Assembly (NCBI RefSeq): GCF_019795295.1
Contig: NZ_JAIMCG010000012.1
Location: forward strand, 1 to 64,000
Source: Cupriavidus sp. AU9028
GTDB lineage: Bacteria > Pseudomonadota > Gammaproteobacteria > Burkholderiales > Burkholderiaceae
Reading direction: 5' to 3'
DNA length: 64,000 nucleotides
Positions 28,309 to 37,031 of the stretch are shown piece after piece (position 1 is the stretch's first letter; every line of letters begins with the position of its first letter). The position numbers and the translations under genes are program-made. The notes beneath the pieces were generated by a model. It was given only the letters and a program-made list of their open reading frames with translations. It made no database searches and had not been told where the DNA came from.

Positions 28309-29333
28309 TGGCCCCGGGCCGGTTGTCTTCGAGGCAGGACGCGGCTTCCGCGTGGAGCGCGCGCGTCGGCCTGGCCGGGCGCATCCTGTTCGCGCTGGCG
28401 ATGCTCGCGCTGCTGGTGCACACCGTGATGTCGCTGCCGTACTTCACGCAGGTACTGTCGCGGCTGTCCGATGGCGGCGCGCTCGCCATGGTCGGCATCC
28501 TTGCCTATCTGGGCGCGCACCTGCTGCGGGCGCTGCGGCTGGCGATCATCGCCGGCGGTCATGAAGTCAGCTTGCGCCGGCTGACCTCGGTCCACTTCGC
28601 CACCGCCGGGGTATCGCTGCTGCTGCCGTTCAAGCTGGGCGAGCTGTACCGCATCTTCGAGATCAGCCTGGTCGCCGGCGGCCTGCGCCGCGCGGTGCAG
28701 ACGGTCTGGATGGAGCGCGCCTTCGATGTCGCGGCACTGGTGGTGATGATGCTGGTGGTGGCGGTGGCGCCGGCCGGTGCGGCGGCGGTGTTCGCGCCGC
28801 TGTCGGCGGCGGCGGCGCTGTTCATCGCGCTGACCGTCATCACCTTCGTGGTCTTGCCGGGCAACCTGCGCACGCTGTCGCTGTTCGTGATCCGCCGCTA
28901 TCGCTCGGAACGGGCGGTGACGGCGCTGCGCGCGCTGGACAGCGTGCTGCGCTTCGTCGAGAGCGGCCGCCAGCTGCTGCGCAACAAGCAGGGCGTGGTC
29001 GGGGCGGTGTCGGCCTTCATCTGGGCGCTCGAAGTGGCGTCGTTCGGGCTGATCGTCGCCGCCATCGGTCCGGCCGCCGAGCCGCTGCTCGAATCGTTCC
29101 TGGCCTACGTCTCCACCGCTTCGTTCGGCGCCGCCGAATGGTATCCGGTGTACGGAACCGGCGCGGAATCGCTGCTGGCGTTCCCGGTCAAGGTGTTCGT
29201 CTACGGGGTGCTGACGCGCCTGCCGCTGTTCGTCTGCGCCCTGGCGTTCGGCGCGCTGTACGCGCCGGCGCGCCTGTCCGGCGGGCTGTCGCTCAAGAGC
29301 CCCTTCTCCCTCAAGAATGGAAATCAACAGTGA
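28308..29333 (+). CDS. LPG-synthase-TM (UPF0104) family membrane protein
   Basis: This 341-residue polytopic protein has about eight hydrophobic segments. The pattern LRALRLAIIAGGH, then GVSLLLPFKLGELYRIF, resembles the membrane domain of lysylphosphatidylglycerol synthase and the UPF0104 family. Members occur in many glycan loci and have been suggested to move or flip lipids, but the function is not established. No catalytic site is evident. GTG 28305 and ATG 28308 are both possible starts and overlap the previous stop. The stop overlaps the GTG start of the kinase-like gene. Confidence 0.75.
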   Translation: MAPGRLSSRQDAASAWSARVGLAGRILFALAMLALLVHTVMSLPYFTQVLSRLSDGGALAMVGILAYLGAHLLRALRLAIIAGGHEVSLRRLTSVHFATAGVSLLLPFKLGELYRIFEISLVAGGLRRAVQTVWMERAFDVAALVVMMLVVAVAPAGAAAVFAPLSAAAALFIALTVITFVVLPGNLRTLSLFVIRRYRSERAVTALRALDSVLRFVESGRQLLRNKQGVVGAVSAFIWALEVASFGLIVAAIGPAAEPLLESFLAYVSTASFGAAEWYPVYGTGAESLLAFPVKVFVYGVLTRLPLFVCALAFGALYAPARLSGGLSLKSPFSLKNGNQQ

Positions 29334-30793
29334 GCCTTTATCTGATCGTCGACGACACCGTACGCGTCTCGGATGAAATCGCCGGCCTGACTGGGGTATC
29401 GAGCTTCGGCAGGCTGCTGTACCGGCGCCGCACGCTGGTGCAGCACCTGGAGGACGCGGCCGCCGAGGCGGGCTTGCCGGCGCCGGTGGTGCTGCCGTCG
29501 CGCGCCGCCGCGGCGGAACTGGAGCACCGGCTGGCCCACGAGGACTGGCAGGCGTCGTTCCTTGTGATCCCCACCAATATCGTCGCGATGGCCCCGCGCG
29601 CGGAGCTGGTCACGCTGTTGCGGCAGCTACGCTACGTCGCGCAGAACATCCAGCTGCCGGTCGCCCGCGGTGCCGACTGGTCGGGGCTGCTGCGGCTGGA
29701 TACGCCGCTCGCCCGACGCTATCTGCGGCTGGTGGCCGAAGGGGCGGGGCCGGCCGATTTCGTCGCCCGCCACGGCAACGAGATCGCGCCGATCGACAAC
29801 TGCATCAACTTCACCGATCTGCGCGACCAGGCCCAGTTCCTGATCTTCCTGACCAGCAACTTCGACGTTCGCCATTTCAATGCCATCGTCAACGAGAACT
29901 TCACCATCGTGAAGCGCTCGACCGATGTGGCGAAGCTGCGTCGCGAGTTCAACTACTACGGCCTGCTGCCGCCGGAAGTGCAGATGTTCTTCGTGCAGCC
30001 GTTCGACTTCCAGCAGATGCCGGACCACGCCAGCTACCGGATGGAGCGGCTGTTCCTGCCCGACATGGCGATCCAGTGGGTGCATGGGGCAATCCGTCCC
30101 GACGAGTTCCAGCGCTTTCTCGACCGCGTCTTCCACTTCGTCTCGGTGCGCCCGCGCCGGCCGGTGGACCGGGCCACGGCGCTGGCCGAGATGGACCGGC
30201 TCTATTGGGAGAAGGTCGCCGAGCGGATCGACAAGCTCAAGCAGCTGCCCGAGTACGCGCGCCTCGGTCCGCTGATCGACCAGGCGGTGGGCGGCATCGA
30301 TGCGCTGCTGGAACGCTATCGCCAGCTGTACTTCGCCGCGCGCGATCGCTTCCCCTGCGACCACCTGGCGATCGGCCACGGCGACCTGTGCTTCTCGAAC
30401 GTGCTGTACAGCAAGTCGACGCAGCTGCTGCGCTTCATCGATCCGCGCGGCGCCGACCACGCCGACGAGCTCTACACCGATCCCTACTACGACATCGCCA
30501 AGCTGTCGCATTCGATCCAGGGCGCCTACGACTTCATCAACGGCGGCCGCTTCAGCATCGACTTCGGCGCCGGGCTGGAGATGACGCTGGTGACCGACGA
30601 GGGGGACCGCTCCTGGGCGCGCGCGCAGTTCCGCCAGATGCTCGAGCGGCACGGCTACGATGCCCGGCTCGTGCGGCTGTGCGAGGCCTCGCTGTTCATC
30701 AGCATGCTGCCGCTGCATATCGACCTGCCGAGGAAGGTGCTTGCCTTCGTGCTGAACGCCGCCGCCATTCTTGACGACATTTCGGCCGGCTGA
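29330..30793 (+). CDS. APH/choline-kinase-like phosphotransferase with N-terminal extension
   Basis: In this 487-residue protein the C-terminal half has the catalytic signature of aminoglycoside/choline kinases: IGHGDLCFSNVL near 348-359 (H-G-D-x-x-x-x-N) and FIDPRG near 369, equivalent to the metal-binding D-x-G region. The N-terminal half (about 1-200) is not recognised. The probable GTG start at 29330 overlaps the previous stop. Directly downstream are a small HAD phosphatase and a nucleotidyltransferase, so a pathway of phosphorylation and nucleotide activation of a small alcohol, amino alcohol or sugar is inferred. No substrate can be named; choline or ethanolamine are only possibilities. 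Confidence 0.78.
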   Translation: MSLYLIVDDTVRVSDEIAGLTGVSSFGRLLYRRRTLVQHLEDAAAEAGLPAPVVLPSRAAAAELEHRLAHEDWQASFLVIPTNIVAMAPRAELVTLLRQLRYVAQNIQLPVARGADWSGLLRLDTPLARRYLRLVAEGAGPADFVARHGNEIAPIDNCINFTDLRDQAQFLIFLTSNFDVRHFNAIVNENFTIVKRSTDVAKLRREFNYYGLLPPEVQMFFVQPFDFQQMPDHASYRMERLFLPDMAIQWVHGAIRPDEFQRFLDRVFHFVSVRPRRPVDRATALAEMDRLYWEKVAERIDKLKQLPEYARLGPLIDQAVGGIDALLERYRQLYFAARDRFPCDHLAIGHGDLCFSNVLYSKSTQLLRFIDPRGADHADELYTDPYYDIAKLSHSIQGAYDFINGGRFSIDFGAGLEMTLVTDEGDRSWARAQFRQMLERHGYDARLVRLCEASLFISMLPLHIDLPRKVLAFVLNAAAILDDISAG

Positions 30794-30816
30794 AGCGCCG
30801 GCGCCAAGAGGAACCC

Positions 30817-31218
30817 ATGATTCACAAGGACAGATGCCTGGTGCTCGATATCGACGGCACCATCGTGCCGACCCGCCGGGCGAGCGAAAGCTACGACGAC
30901 CTGCAGCCGTATCCGGAGATGGTGCAGCGCATTCGCGAGTATCGCGAGATGGGCTTCTACATCATTCTCTATTCGTCGAGGAACATGAAGACCTACGACG
31001 GCAATCTGGGGCTGATCAATGCCAATACGGCCAAGGTGCTGCTGAACTGGCTGGAGAAACACCAGATTCCGCACGACGAATTGCACCTGGGCAAGCCGTG
31101 GGTGGGGCGCGGCGGCTTCTACGTCGACGACAAGGCGATCCGGCCCGACGAGTTCCTGCGCCACAGCTATGACGAAGTGCTGAAGATCATCTCGCCCGAG
31201 GACGAGAGCGGCCAGTGA
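30817..31218 (+). CDS. Small HAD-superfamily phosphatase, capsule-locus type
   Basis: This compact HAD protein of 133 residues has no cap domain. Motif I is VLDIDGTIVP with Asp11 and Asp13; YSSRNMKTY supplies the Ser/Thr motif, and YVDDKAIRPDEF contains the acidic motif IV. Similar short HAD proteins are common in capsule and LPS loci beside nucleotidyltransferases, but few have known substrates. AAGAGGAAC lies just before the ATG. It sits 23 bp after the kinase-like gene and 23 bp before the nucleotidyltransferase. A phosphatase removing or proof-reading a sugar or polyol phosphate is inferred. Confidence 0.82.
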   Translation: MIHKDRCLVLDIDGTIVPTRRASESYDDLQPYPEMVQRIREYREMGFYIILYSSRNMKTYDGNLGLINANTAKVLLNWLEKHQIPHDELHLGKPWVGRGGFYVDDKAIRPDEFLRHSYDEVLKIISPEDESGQ

Positions 31219-31241
31219 CGGGACCAATACCGGGAGAACAT

Positions 31242-32003
31242 ATGACGACGACCATCATCATCACCATGGCCGGCATGGGCAAGCGCTTCCTCGACGCCGG
31301 CTACGACCGTCCCAAGTACAAGGTGCAGGCGCACGGCCGCACGCTGTTCGCCTGGTCCCTGCTGAGCCTGGCCGATTTCCTCGCGCGCGGGGCGCGCTGC
31401 ATCTTTGTCGTGCGGGCGGAAGACAAGGCCACCGACTTCATCGGCGAGCAGTGCCGCGAACTGGGTATCGCCTCCTACGACGTGGTCGAACTGGATGCGC
31501 TGACCGACGGCCAGGCCACCAGCGCGCTGCTGGCAAAGCCAAAGGTCACCGCGCCCGACCAGCCGATGCTGGTCTACAACATCGACACCTATGTCGATCC
31601 GCGTACGCTGCCCGCGGATGCGGTGCGCGGCGACGGCTGGGTTCCCTGCTTCCCGGGCGCCGGTGCGGCCTGGAGCTTCGCCCGGGCCGACGGCGATGGC
31701 CGCATTGCCGAGCTGCGCGAGAAGGAGCGCATCTCGGACGATGCCACCGTGGGGCTCTACTGGTTCTCCTCGTTCACGCTGTACGAGGCCGTCTACCACC
31801 GCTTCTTCGCCGACCCGTCCAACCTCGCCAAGGGCGAGCGCTATATCGCGCCGATGTACAACGACATGATCGCGCACGGGCACCCGGTCTACCTGCATCG
31901 AGTGCCGCTGGACGGCGTGATTCCGCTCGGCACGCCGGCGGACGTGGAGGCCTTCCTTGCGCGGCAGGCGCCGGTGCTGCCCGCCGCCGTGGCCCAGTCC
32001 TGA
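31242..32003 (+). CDS. NTP-transferase family nucleotidyltransferase
   Basis: The 253-residue Rossmann-like nucleotidyltransferase carries the binding loop ITMAGMGKRF near 7-16 and a metal-site region LVYNIDTYVDPRTL near 111-124. It should couple a phosphorylated substrate to a nucleotide, giving an NDP- or CDP-activated donor. The preceding kinase-like and HAD genes probably provide or edit its substrate. The short loop differs from RfbA (GGSGTRLYP) and is nearer to sugar-phosphate or alcohol-phosphate transferases of capsule loci. ATG 31242 has GGGAGAAC before it, so it was preferred over an upstream in-frame GTG. Confidence 0.82.
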   Translation: MTTTIIITMAGMGKRFLDAGYDRPKYKVQAHGRTLFAWSLLSLADFLARGARCIFVVRAEDKATDFIGEQCRELGIASYDVVELDALTDGQATSALLAKPKVTAPDQPMLVYNIDTYVDPRTLPADAVRGDGWVPCFPGAGAAWSFARADGDGRIAELREKERISDDATVGLYWFSSFTLYEAVYHRFFADPSNLAKGERYIAPMYNDMIAHGHPVYLHRVPLDGVIPLGTPADVEAFLARQAPVLPAAVAQS

Positions 32004-32015
32004 GGGGCCCCTGGC

Positions 32016-34964
32016 GTGGCTGAAAGCACACCAACGCGCAGCAGACCGCGCAGGCCGATGCCGTTCGCGCGGCGCCGGGCGGCGCTGCCGCGGCGCCAGC
32101 GCTGGCATCCGCTTCTCGTCCTTGCCGCACTCGCGCTAGCGACGGCGGGGTTCTTCATTGCGCGCGACTTCTGCAAGGTCCATGACATCGCCGTGCCCCG
32201 CCTGGCGATCGCGCTGTTCGCATTGCTGGTGGGCGCCGGTTGCGTGGCCGCGGTGCGCGCCTGCCGCAACTGGCAGCACGGCACCGTGCTGGTGGTGCTG
32301 GGCCTGTGCGGCGCCGCCATCGGCGGGCTGCTGCCGCCGGCTCCCGGCGGCGCGCAGCGGGTGGAACTCACGGCGACAGGGGAGCGCAATCCCGAAGCGA
32401 AGGGCAGCGAGGTATGGGCGCTCGACGTGGTGCCCGGCCGGGTCCATATGGAAGGACCTGGCTGGGAGCACCGCGATGGGCGAGTCTCGGTGTCCTGGCA
32501 GTCGCAACCGTCCACCGCGGTGCTCAAGGGGCCGTGGCGGCAAGGCGATGTGCTGCGCCTGGTTACCCATGCGTATTCGGGCATCGTCGAACTGAAGGCG
32601 GACGGGCGGACCGAGCGGATCGATCTGTATAGCGCGGAGCAGGGCGCCATCATGGTGACGCTGCCCGCGCCGCGAGCCAATCTCGCGCGCACGGTGCTGC
32701 ACGGCACGCTGCCGGTGCTGCTGCTGTTGGCGCTGGCCGCGCTGCTGTTGTATCTGCCGCGCCCCTGGGCCGCGCTGCTGCTGACGGGGGCGGTGCTGGG
32801 CACGGCGACGCTGTGGCATCTGCAAGCGCGCTCCTATCCGGGCGCGCTGGAGCTGCTGGCCTACGGGGATGCGGAACTGGCCCGTCTCGAGGGCGATATC
32901 GGCAACGGCAGTTTCGAGATCCCGGCCGGCAACACGGCCGGCGCTCGCGCGGTCTCCGCAAGTTTCGCGCACCCCGGCGCGGATTCGCTGCATCTGCGCG
33001 CGGCCAGCGGCACGCTGGAGCCGGTGCCCGACGTGTCGGAGACCGGCATGCGGGTCGCCCGCAGCGGCGCCGAAGGCGAGCCATTGTGCGAACAGGCCGA
33101 GCCGATCCAGCTATTCCGCTGGCTGGGCGACCGCTCGCGTCCGTTGCTGCTCGATGGCGCCGGCAATCGCACCGCGTTGTGGACGACCGCGGGTCTCGGA
33201 GACGCCGGTCAGCCCGGCTATGTCGTCGTGGTCTGCGACGGCGCCTCGGTGCGCATCTCGGCAACCACCGCGTATATCCGCATCGATCCGTGGGCGCAGC
33301 CGTGGTGGCAGCTGCGCGAGGTGCGTGCCGAAGACGCGGCCGGACAGCCCATGCCACTGCTGCAGCTGTCGGCGGAACGCCCCGCTGGCTTCGTCGGCCT
33401 GGCGGCGGCCAGCAACGGCGCCTATGCCCCGGTGCTGTTCGACCGTCCCGACACGCGGGCGATCGCCATCGAGAAGCTCGTGGCGGCGATCGTGGTGGCG
33501 CTGCTGCCGGCAATGCTGTGGCTGGCGCTGACGAATTTCGCAGTGTTGCGCCGGCACTGGGTGCCGGGCACGCGCCTGCTCGCGCTGCTGTGCTTCACGC
33601 TGCCGCCGCTGTGGATCGGCGCGACCATGATGGTGCTGTGGCCAGGGACCATCGGCTGGGACGCCTATTCGCCCTACATCCAGATGCATGCGGGTACGGT
33701 CACGCTGTGGTACGGGATCGGCTACCCGCTGTTGATCGGCGGACTCGCCTTGCTGATGGCGCCGGCGCTGATCGGCGTGGCGCAATGCATCGTGATGGCG
33801 CTGGTCGTGCAGGCAGTGACGGTACGCTGCCTCGATGCCCGCCCGGGACTGCGCTGGGTGGGGCTGGCGACCTGCCTGGCGCTGCCGCTCACCATCGTCG
33901 CCTGGGGCGCCACGGTGCATCTGCGCGATGCGATGAACGGCACCCTGATGGCGCTGTTCGGCATCGGCTGGTTCTATACCGTGGTCGACGGCCAGCGCTG
34001 GCGGCGCGGGCGCCGGGGGCTGGCGCTCGGCCTGCTGGCGGCGCTGGCGCTCGGCCTGGTGCTGCTGCGGATCGACAATATCGTCTTCGTCGGCGTTGCC
34101 CTGATGGCGCTCCCGCTGCTGGTGCGCGGCGTGCGCCGCCGCCTGCTGGCATTCGCCGTGGCCATGGTGGTGCTGTGCCTGGGCATCAATCCGGCCATGG
34201 AACAGGCGGTGTTCGGCTCCCGCGAAGGGCTGGTCGCGGAGAAGAACTTCTACCGGCAGACCGCCTTCATCAGTCCTCTGGTCGGGTATCTGGCCGATCC
34301 CGACAGCAGGCTGTCCGCGCAGCAGAAGGAAGCGCTGGCGCGCGACCTGGCGCCGCTGTTCGACCTGAAGGCGGCGGTGAGCCACTGGAAGCCGCATCAC
34401 GTCATCTGGTGGCACGAAGCGGTCGAAGGCAAGCCCGCGCCGACTGCCGAGCAGATCGCGTCGCTGCAGCGGCACTACATTCGCACCGCGCTGCAGGATC
34501 CGCTGCGGTTCCTGCGGATGCGCGCCGCGATGTTCCTGTCCACGCTGGGGCACAAGTGGATCGCGGTGCCGCCGGTGCCGGCGGCGCCCGGCGCGCAGGT
34601 GCTGCTGGACCGCCTCACCATGCCGCACGACGCGCAGGCGGGCGCTACCGCCCGGCTGATCGGCTTCGACCCGGCGCTGCGGCCCTGGCCGGCACTGGCG
34701 GAGCGGCTGTTCCGGTTTGCCGATGCCGTTGCCACCACGCTGCCGCAGCTGGTGATTTGCATCGTCATGCTGTTCTGCGTGCGCTGGACGCCGGTCGCCG
34801 CAGTGCTCGCGCTGGCCCTGCTGGGGCGCGCGGCGGTGTTCTTTTTCTTTGCGCCGGCGGACGCCCTTCTCTATCTGTTCGACCTGCATGTGCTCGGCTT
34901 CCTGCTGCCCGGCATGGCGGTGTACGAACTGAGCAGGCGCCGCCCGCGCGTTTCGATTGCATAA
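32016..34964 (+). CDS. Large polytopic membrane protein, putative GT-C glycosyltransferase
   Basis: This 982-residue protein begins with a basic N-terminus and a few membrane segments, then has a soluble region of about 200 residues (roughly 275-480). A second block of about eight to ten segments spans 490-980. WPGTIGWDAYSPYIQMH near 545-561 lies at a membrane-loop border and contains an acidic residue where GT-C enzymes hold their catalytic Asp. No family is firmly recognised. As the operon also has GtrA-like and GT2 genes, this could be the transferase that uses an undecaprenyl-phosphate sugar in the periplasm. A polymerase or ligase role is an alternative. The start is GTG 32016 with TGAGGGG upstream. 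Confidence 0.65.
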   Translation: MAESTPTRSRPRRPMPFARRRAALPRRQRWHPLLVLAALALATAGFFIARDFCKVHDIAVPRLAIALFALLVGAGCVAAVRACRNWQHGTVLVVLGLCGAAIGGLLPPAPGGAQRVELTATGERNPEAKGSEVWALDVVPGRVHMEGPGWEHRDGRVSVSWQSQPSTAVLKGPWRQGDVLRLVTHAYSGIVELKADGRTERIDLYSAEQGAIMVTLPAPRANLARTVLHGTLPVLLLLALAALLLYLPRPWAALLLTGAVLGTATLWHLQARSYPGALELLAYGDAELARLEGDIGNGSFEIPAGNTAGARAVSASFAHPGADSLHLRAASGTLEPVPDVSETGMRVARSGAEGEPLCEQAEPIQLFRWLGDRSRPLLLDGAGNRTALWTTAGLGDAGQPGYVVVVCDGASVRISATTAYIRIDPWAQPWWQLREVRAEDAAGQPMPLLQLSAERPAGFVGLAAASNGAYAPVLFDRPDTRAIAIEKLVAAIVVALLPAMLWLALTNFAVLRRHWVPGTRLLALLCFTLPPLWIGATMMVLWPGTIGWDAYSPYIQMHAGTVTLWYGIGYPLLIGGLALLMAPALIGVAQCIVMALVVQAVTVRCLDARPGLRWVGLATCLALPLTIVAWGATVHLRDAMNGTLMALFGIGWFYTVVDGQRWRRGRRGLALGLLAALALGLVLLRIDNIVFVGVALMALPLLVRGVRRRLLAFAVAMVVLCLGINPAMEQAVFGSREGLVAEKNFYRQTAFISPLVGYLADPDSRLSAQQKEALARDLAPLFDLKAAVSHWKPHHVIWWHEAVEGKPAPTAEQIASLQRHYIRTALQDPLRFLRMRAAMFLSTLGHKWIAVPPVPAAPGAQVLLDRLTMPHDAQAGATARLIGFDPALRPWPALAERLFRFADAVATTLPQLVICIVMLFCVRWTPVAAVLALALLGRAAVFFFFAPADALLYLFDLHVLGFLLPGMAVYELSRRRPRVSIA

Positions 34965-34976
34965 GGAGGGGGAATC

Positions 34977-36998
34977 GTGGACGCATTGTCTGACGCCCTA
35001 CGCGAGATCCCTGAGCAGGTCAGCCTGATCTGCACCGACTATTTCGACACCCTGGTGTCGCGCACCGTCCATCCCGAGGACGTCAAGCGGCTGTGGGCCG
35101 AGCGCATCGTCCATGCGCTCGATCTGAAGCTGGACGAAGGGCAGATGTACGCCCGGCGCGCGCAGGTGGAGCGCACGCTGTGCCAGGCCAACGCCTCGTG
35201 TGGCAAGGACCCCGAGTTCGATGTCCACGCGTGCTACGACGCGCTGTGGGAAGGGCTGCCGGCAAGCCGGCCCTCGCGCGAGGTGTTTCGCAAGCTGGCG
35301 CTGGAGCTCGAAGTGTCGATCGAGTGTTCGGTGCAGCGGCTCGACGAAGCGCTGGTGGCCTGGCTGCGGCAGCAGCGCGCGGGCGGGCGGCGCGTCGTGC
35401 TGGTCAGCGATTTCTATCTGCATTCCAGCGCGTTCTGCCGGATGCTGCGCTTCCATGGCATCGAGGACCTGTTCGAGGCAGTGTTCGTCTCGGCGGACAC
35501 GCTCACCACCAAACGCTCGGGCCGCGCGTTTCCCGACATCCTGCGCTGGGCCGGCGTGCAACCGGCGCAGGCGCTGATGATCGGCGACAACCCGGAAGCG
35601 GACGTCAACCAGCCGCGCAAGCAGGGCATGCACGCGGTGCTGCTCGATCGCAGCGAGCGCCACGCGGAATACCAGCGGCTGGCGGCCGTCTGCGCGGACC
35701 GCGGCGGCTGCGAGCGGACCCTGACGGAGATCATTTCGCACGACGACGGCCCGTTCGCCGAGCTGGCGCTGACGCTGTTCACCTTCACCGAGCGGCTGTA
35801 CTGGCATCTGCTGGGCAAGGGCGTGCGGGACGTGTTCTTCCTCGCGCGCGAGGGGCAGCTGCTGATGGCGATGTTCGACCGCTACCAGCGCACGCGCGTG
35901 CCCACGCCGGAAGTGGCCATCCGCGCGCACTATCTGGAAGTGTCGCGCCGCTCCACATTCCTGCCCTCGCTCGGTCCGCTGGACGAGGAGGACTTCGACA
36001 CGCTGTTCCGCCAGTACCGCCGCATCTCGGTGGAGGAATTCCTGCTCAACCTCGGGCTGGAGGGCCTGCTGCCGGCGCTGCAGGCCGAACTGGCGCAGGG
36101 CAGCGAGGCGATCGACCTGCGCCAGCGCGAGGACGACCTGCCGACCAGCGACATCTACCGCCGGCTGCTTGCCAGCCAGACCTTCCGCGACGCCTACGAA
36201 CGCGCGCGCAGCGAAGGGCGGCGCGCGCTGCTGGCCTATCTGGACGGCTTCCCGCTGCAGCAGCCGGCCCAGACGCTGGCGCTGGTCGATGTCGGCTGGA
36301 AGGGCACCATCCAGGACAATCTCTACCGCCTGCTGCGCCATGCGCATGCCGAACTGGACCGCCCGCTGCTCGATATCGACGGCTACTACCTCGGCCTGGT
36401 CGCGCATGGCAACGCCGGGCCGCACAACCGCAAGCACGGCCTGCTGTTCTCGGTGCAGGACGGCGCCACGCCGCGCTATCGGATCTTCAACGAGAACCGC
36501 GCGCTGTTCGAGGTGATGCTCGGCGCCGACCACGGCTCCGCACGGGGCTATCGACTGCGTCCGGACGGCGGCGGCGAGCCGGTGCGCGGCGAGTTCAGCG
36601 AGCAGAGCCTGTTCGAATCGCAGGTGCGCCCGGCACAGCAGCGCATGATGGCGACCTTCGGGCGGATCGACGCGCTGCTGGCCCACCGCTACTACGGCGC
36701 GGACTGGCTGGCCGACTTTGCCGCGCGGCTGCACGCACGCATGGTGTTCGCGCCGGCGCCCAGCGAGATCGACTGGTTCACGGGCGTCTACCACGTGGAG
36801 AATTTCGGCGTGTTCGAGCGCTCCGAGTTCCGCTGCCGGCAGCAGGAACGCGCGCGCCTGCTGGACCAGATGCGCTTTGCCTGGGGCCTGTTCCGCCTGC
36901 GCGGGCGCATGGACCTGGGCTTCTGGCCCTGGCTCAGTTGCCGCCAGCGGGGCGGGCAGCTGGTGGCCGCGGCCTATCGGCTGTACCGCCTGCGCTGA
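34977..36998 (+). CDS. Large HAD-type protein of polysaccharide loci (COG5610-like)
   Basis: This 673-residue protein has an N-terminal HAD hydrolase domain with motif I ICTDYFDTLVSR (Asp21), VLVSDFYL as motif II, and LMIGDNPEADV as motif IV near 200. The middle region starts with DVFFLAREGQLLMAMF near 285-300, as in predicted HAD-type hydrolases found in O-antigen clusters. The rest is mixed alpha/beta and unassigned. Start GTG 34977 is well supported by TAAGGAGGGGG just upstream, which also overlaps the previous stop codon. Function is unknown; phosphate removal or sugar-phosphate transfer at the chain is possible. Confidence 0.72.
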   Translation: MDALSDALREIPEQVSLICTDYFDTLVSRTVHPEDVKRLWAERIVHALDLKLDEGQMYARRAQVERTLCQANASCGKDPEFDVHACYDALWEGLPASRPSREVFRKLALELEVSIECSVQRLDEALVAWLRQQRAGGRRVVLVSDFYLHSSAFCRMLRFHGIEDLFEAVFVSADTLTTKRSGRAFPDILRWAGVQPAQALMIGDNPEADVNQPRKQGMHAVLLDRSERHAEYQRLAAVCADRGGCERTLTEIISHDDGPFAELALTLFTFTERLYWHLLGKGVRDVFFLAREGQLLMAMFDRYQRTRVPTPEVAIRAHYLEVSRRSTFLPSLGPLDEEDFDTLFRQYRRISVEEFLLNLGLEGLLPALQAELAQGSEAIDLRQREDDLPTSDIYRRLLASQTFRDAYERARSEGRRALLAYLDGFPLQQPAQTLALVDVGWKGTIQDNLYRLLRHAHAELDRPLLDIDGYYLGLVAHGNAGPHNRKHGLLFSVQDGATPRYRIFNENRALFEVMLGADHGSARGYRLRPDGGGEPVRGEFSEQSLFESQVRPAQQRMMATFGRIDALLAHRYYGADWLADFAARLHARMVFAPAPSEIDWFTGVYHVENFGVFERSEFRCRQQERARLLDQMRFAWGLFRLRGRMDLGFWPWLSCRQRGGQLVAAAYRLYRLR

Positions 36999-37031
36999 AC
37001 GCGCGGCGTCCTTCAATCCATACCCTGAAGC

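Noticed and set aside
29330-32003. Phosphocholine (lic-type) pathway
   Set aside because: A LicA-like kinase fold and an NTP transferase are present, but no LicD phosphocholine transferase or choline transporter is seen and a HAD gene is interposed, so the substrate is left open.
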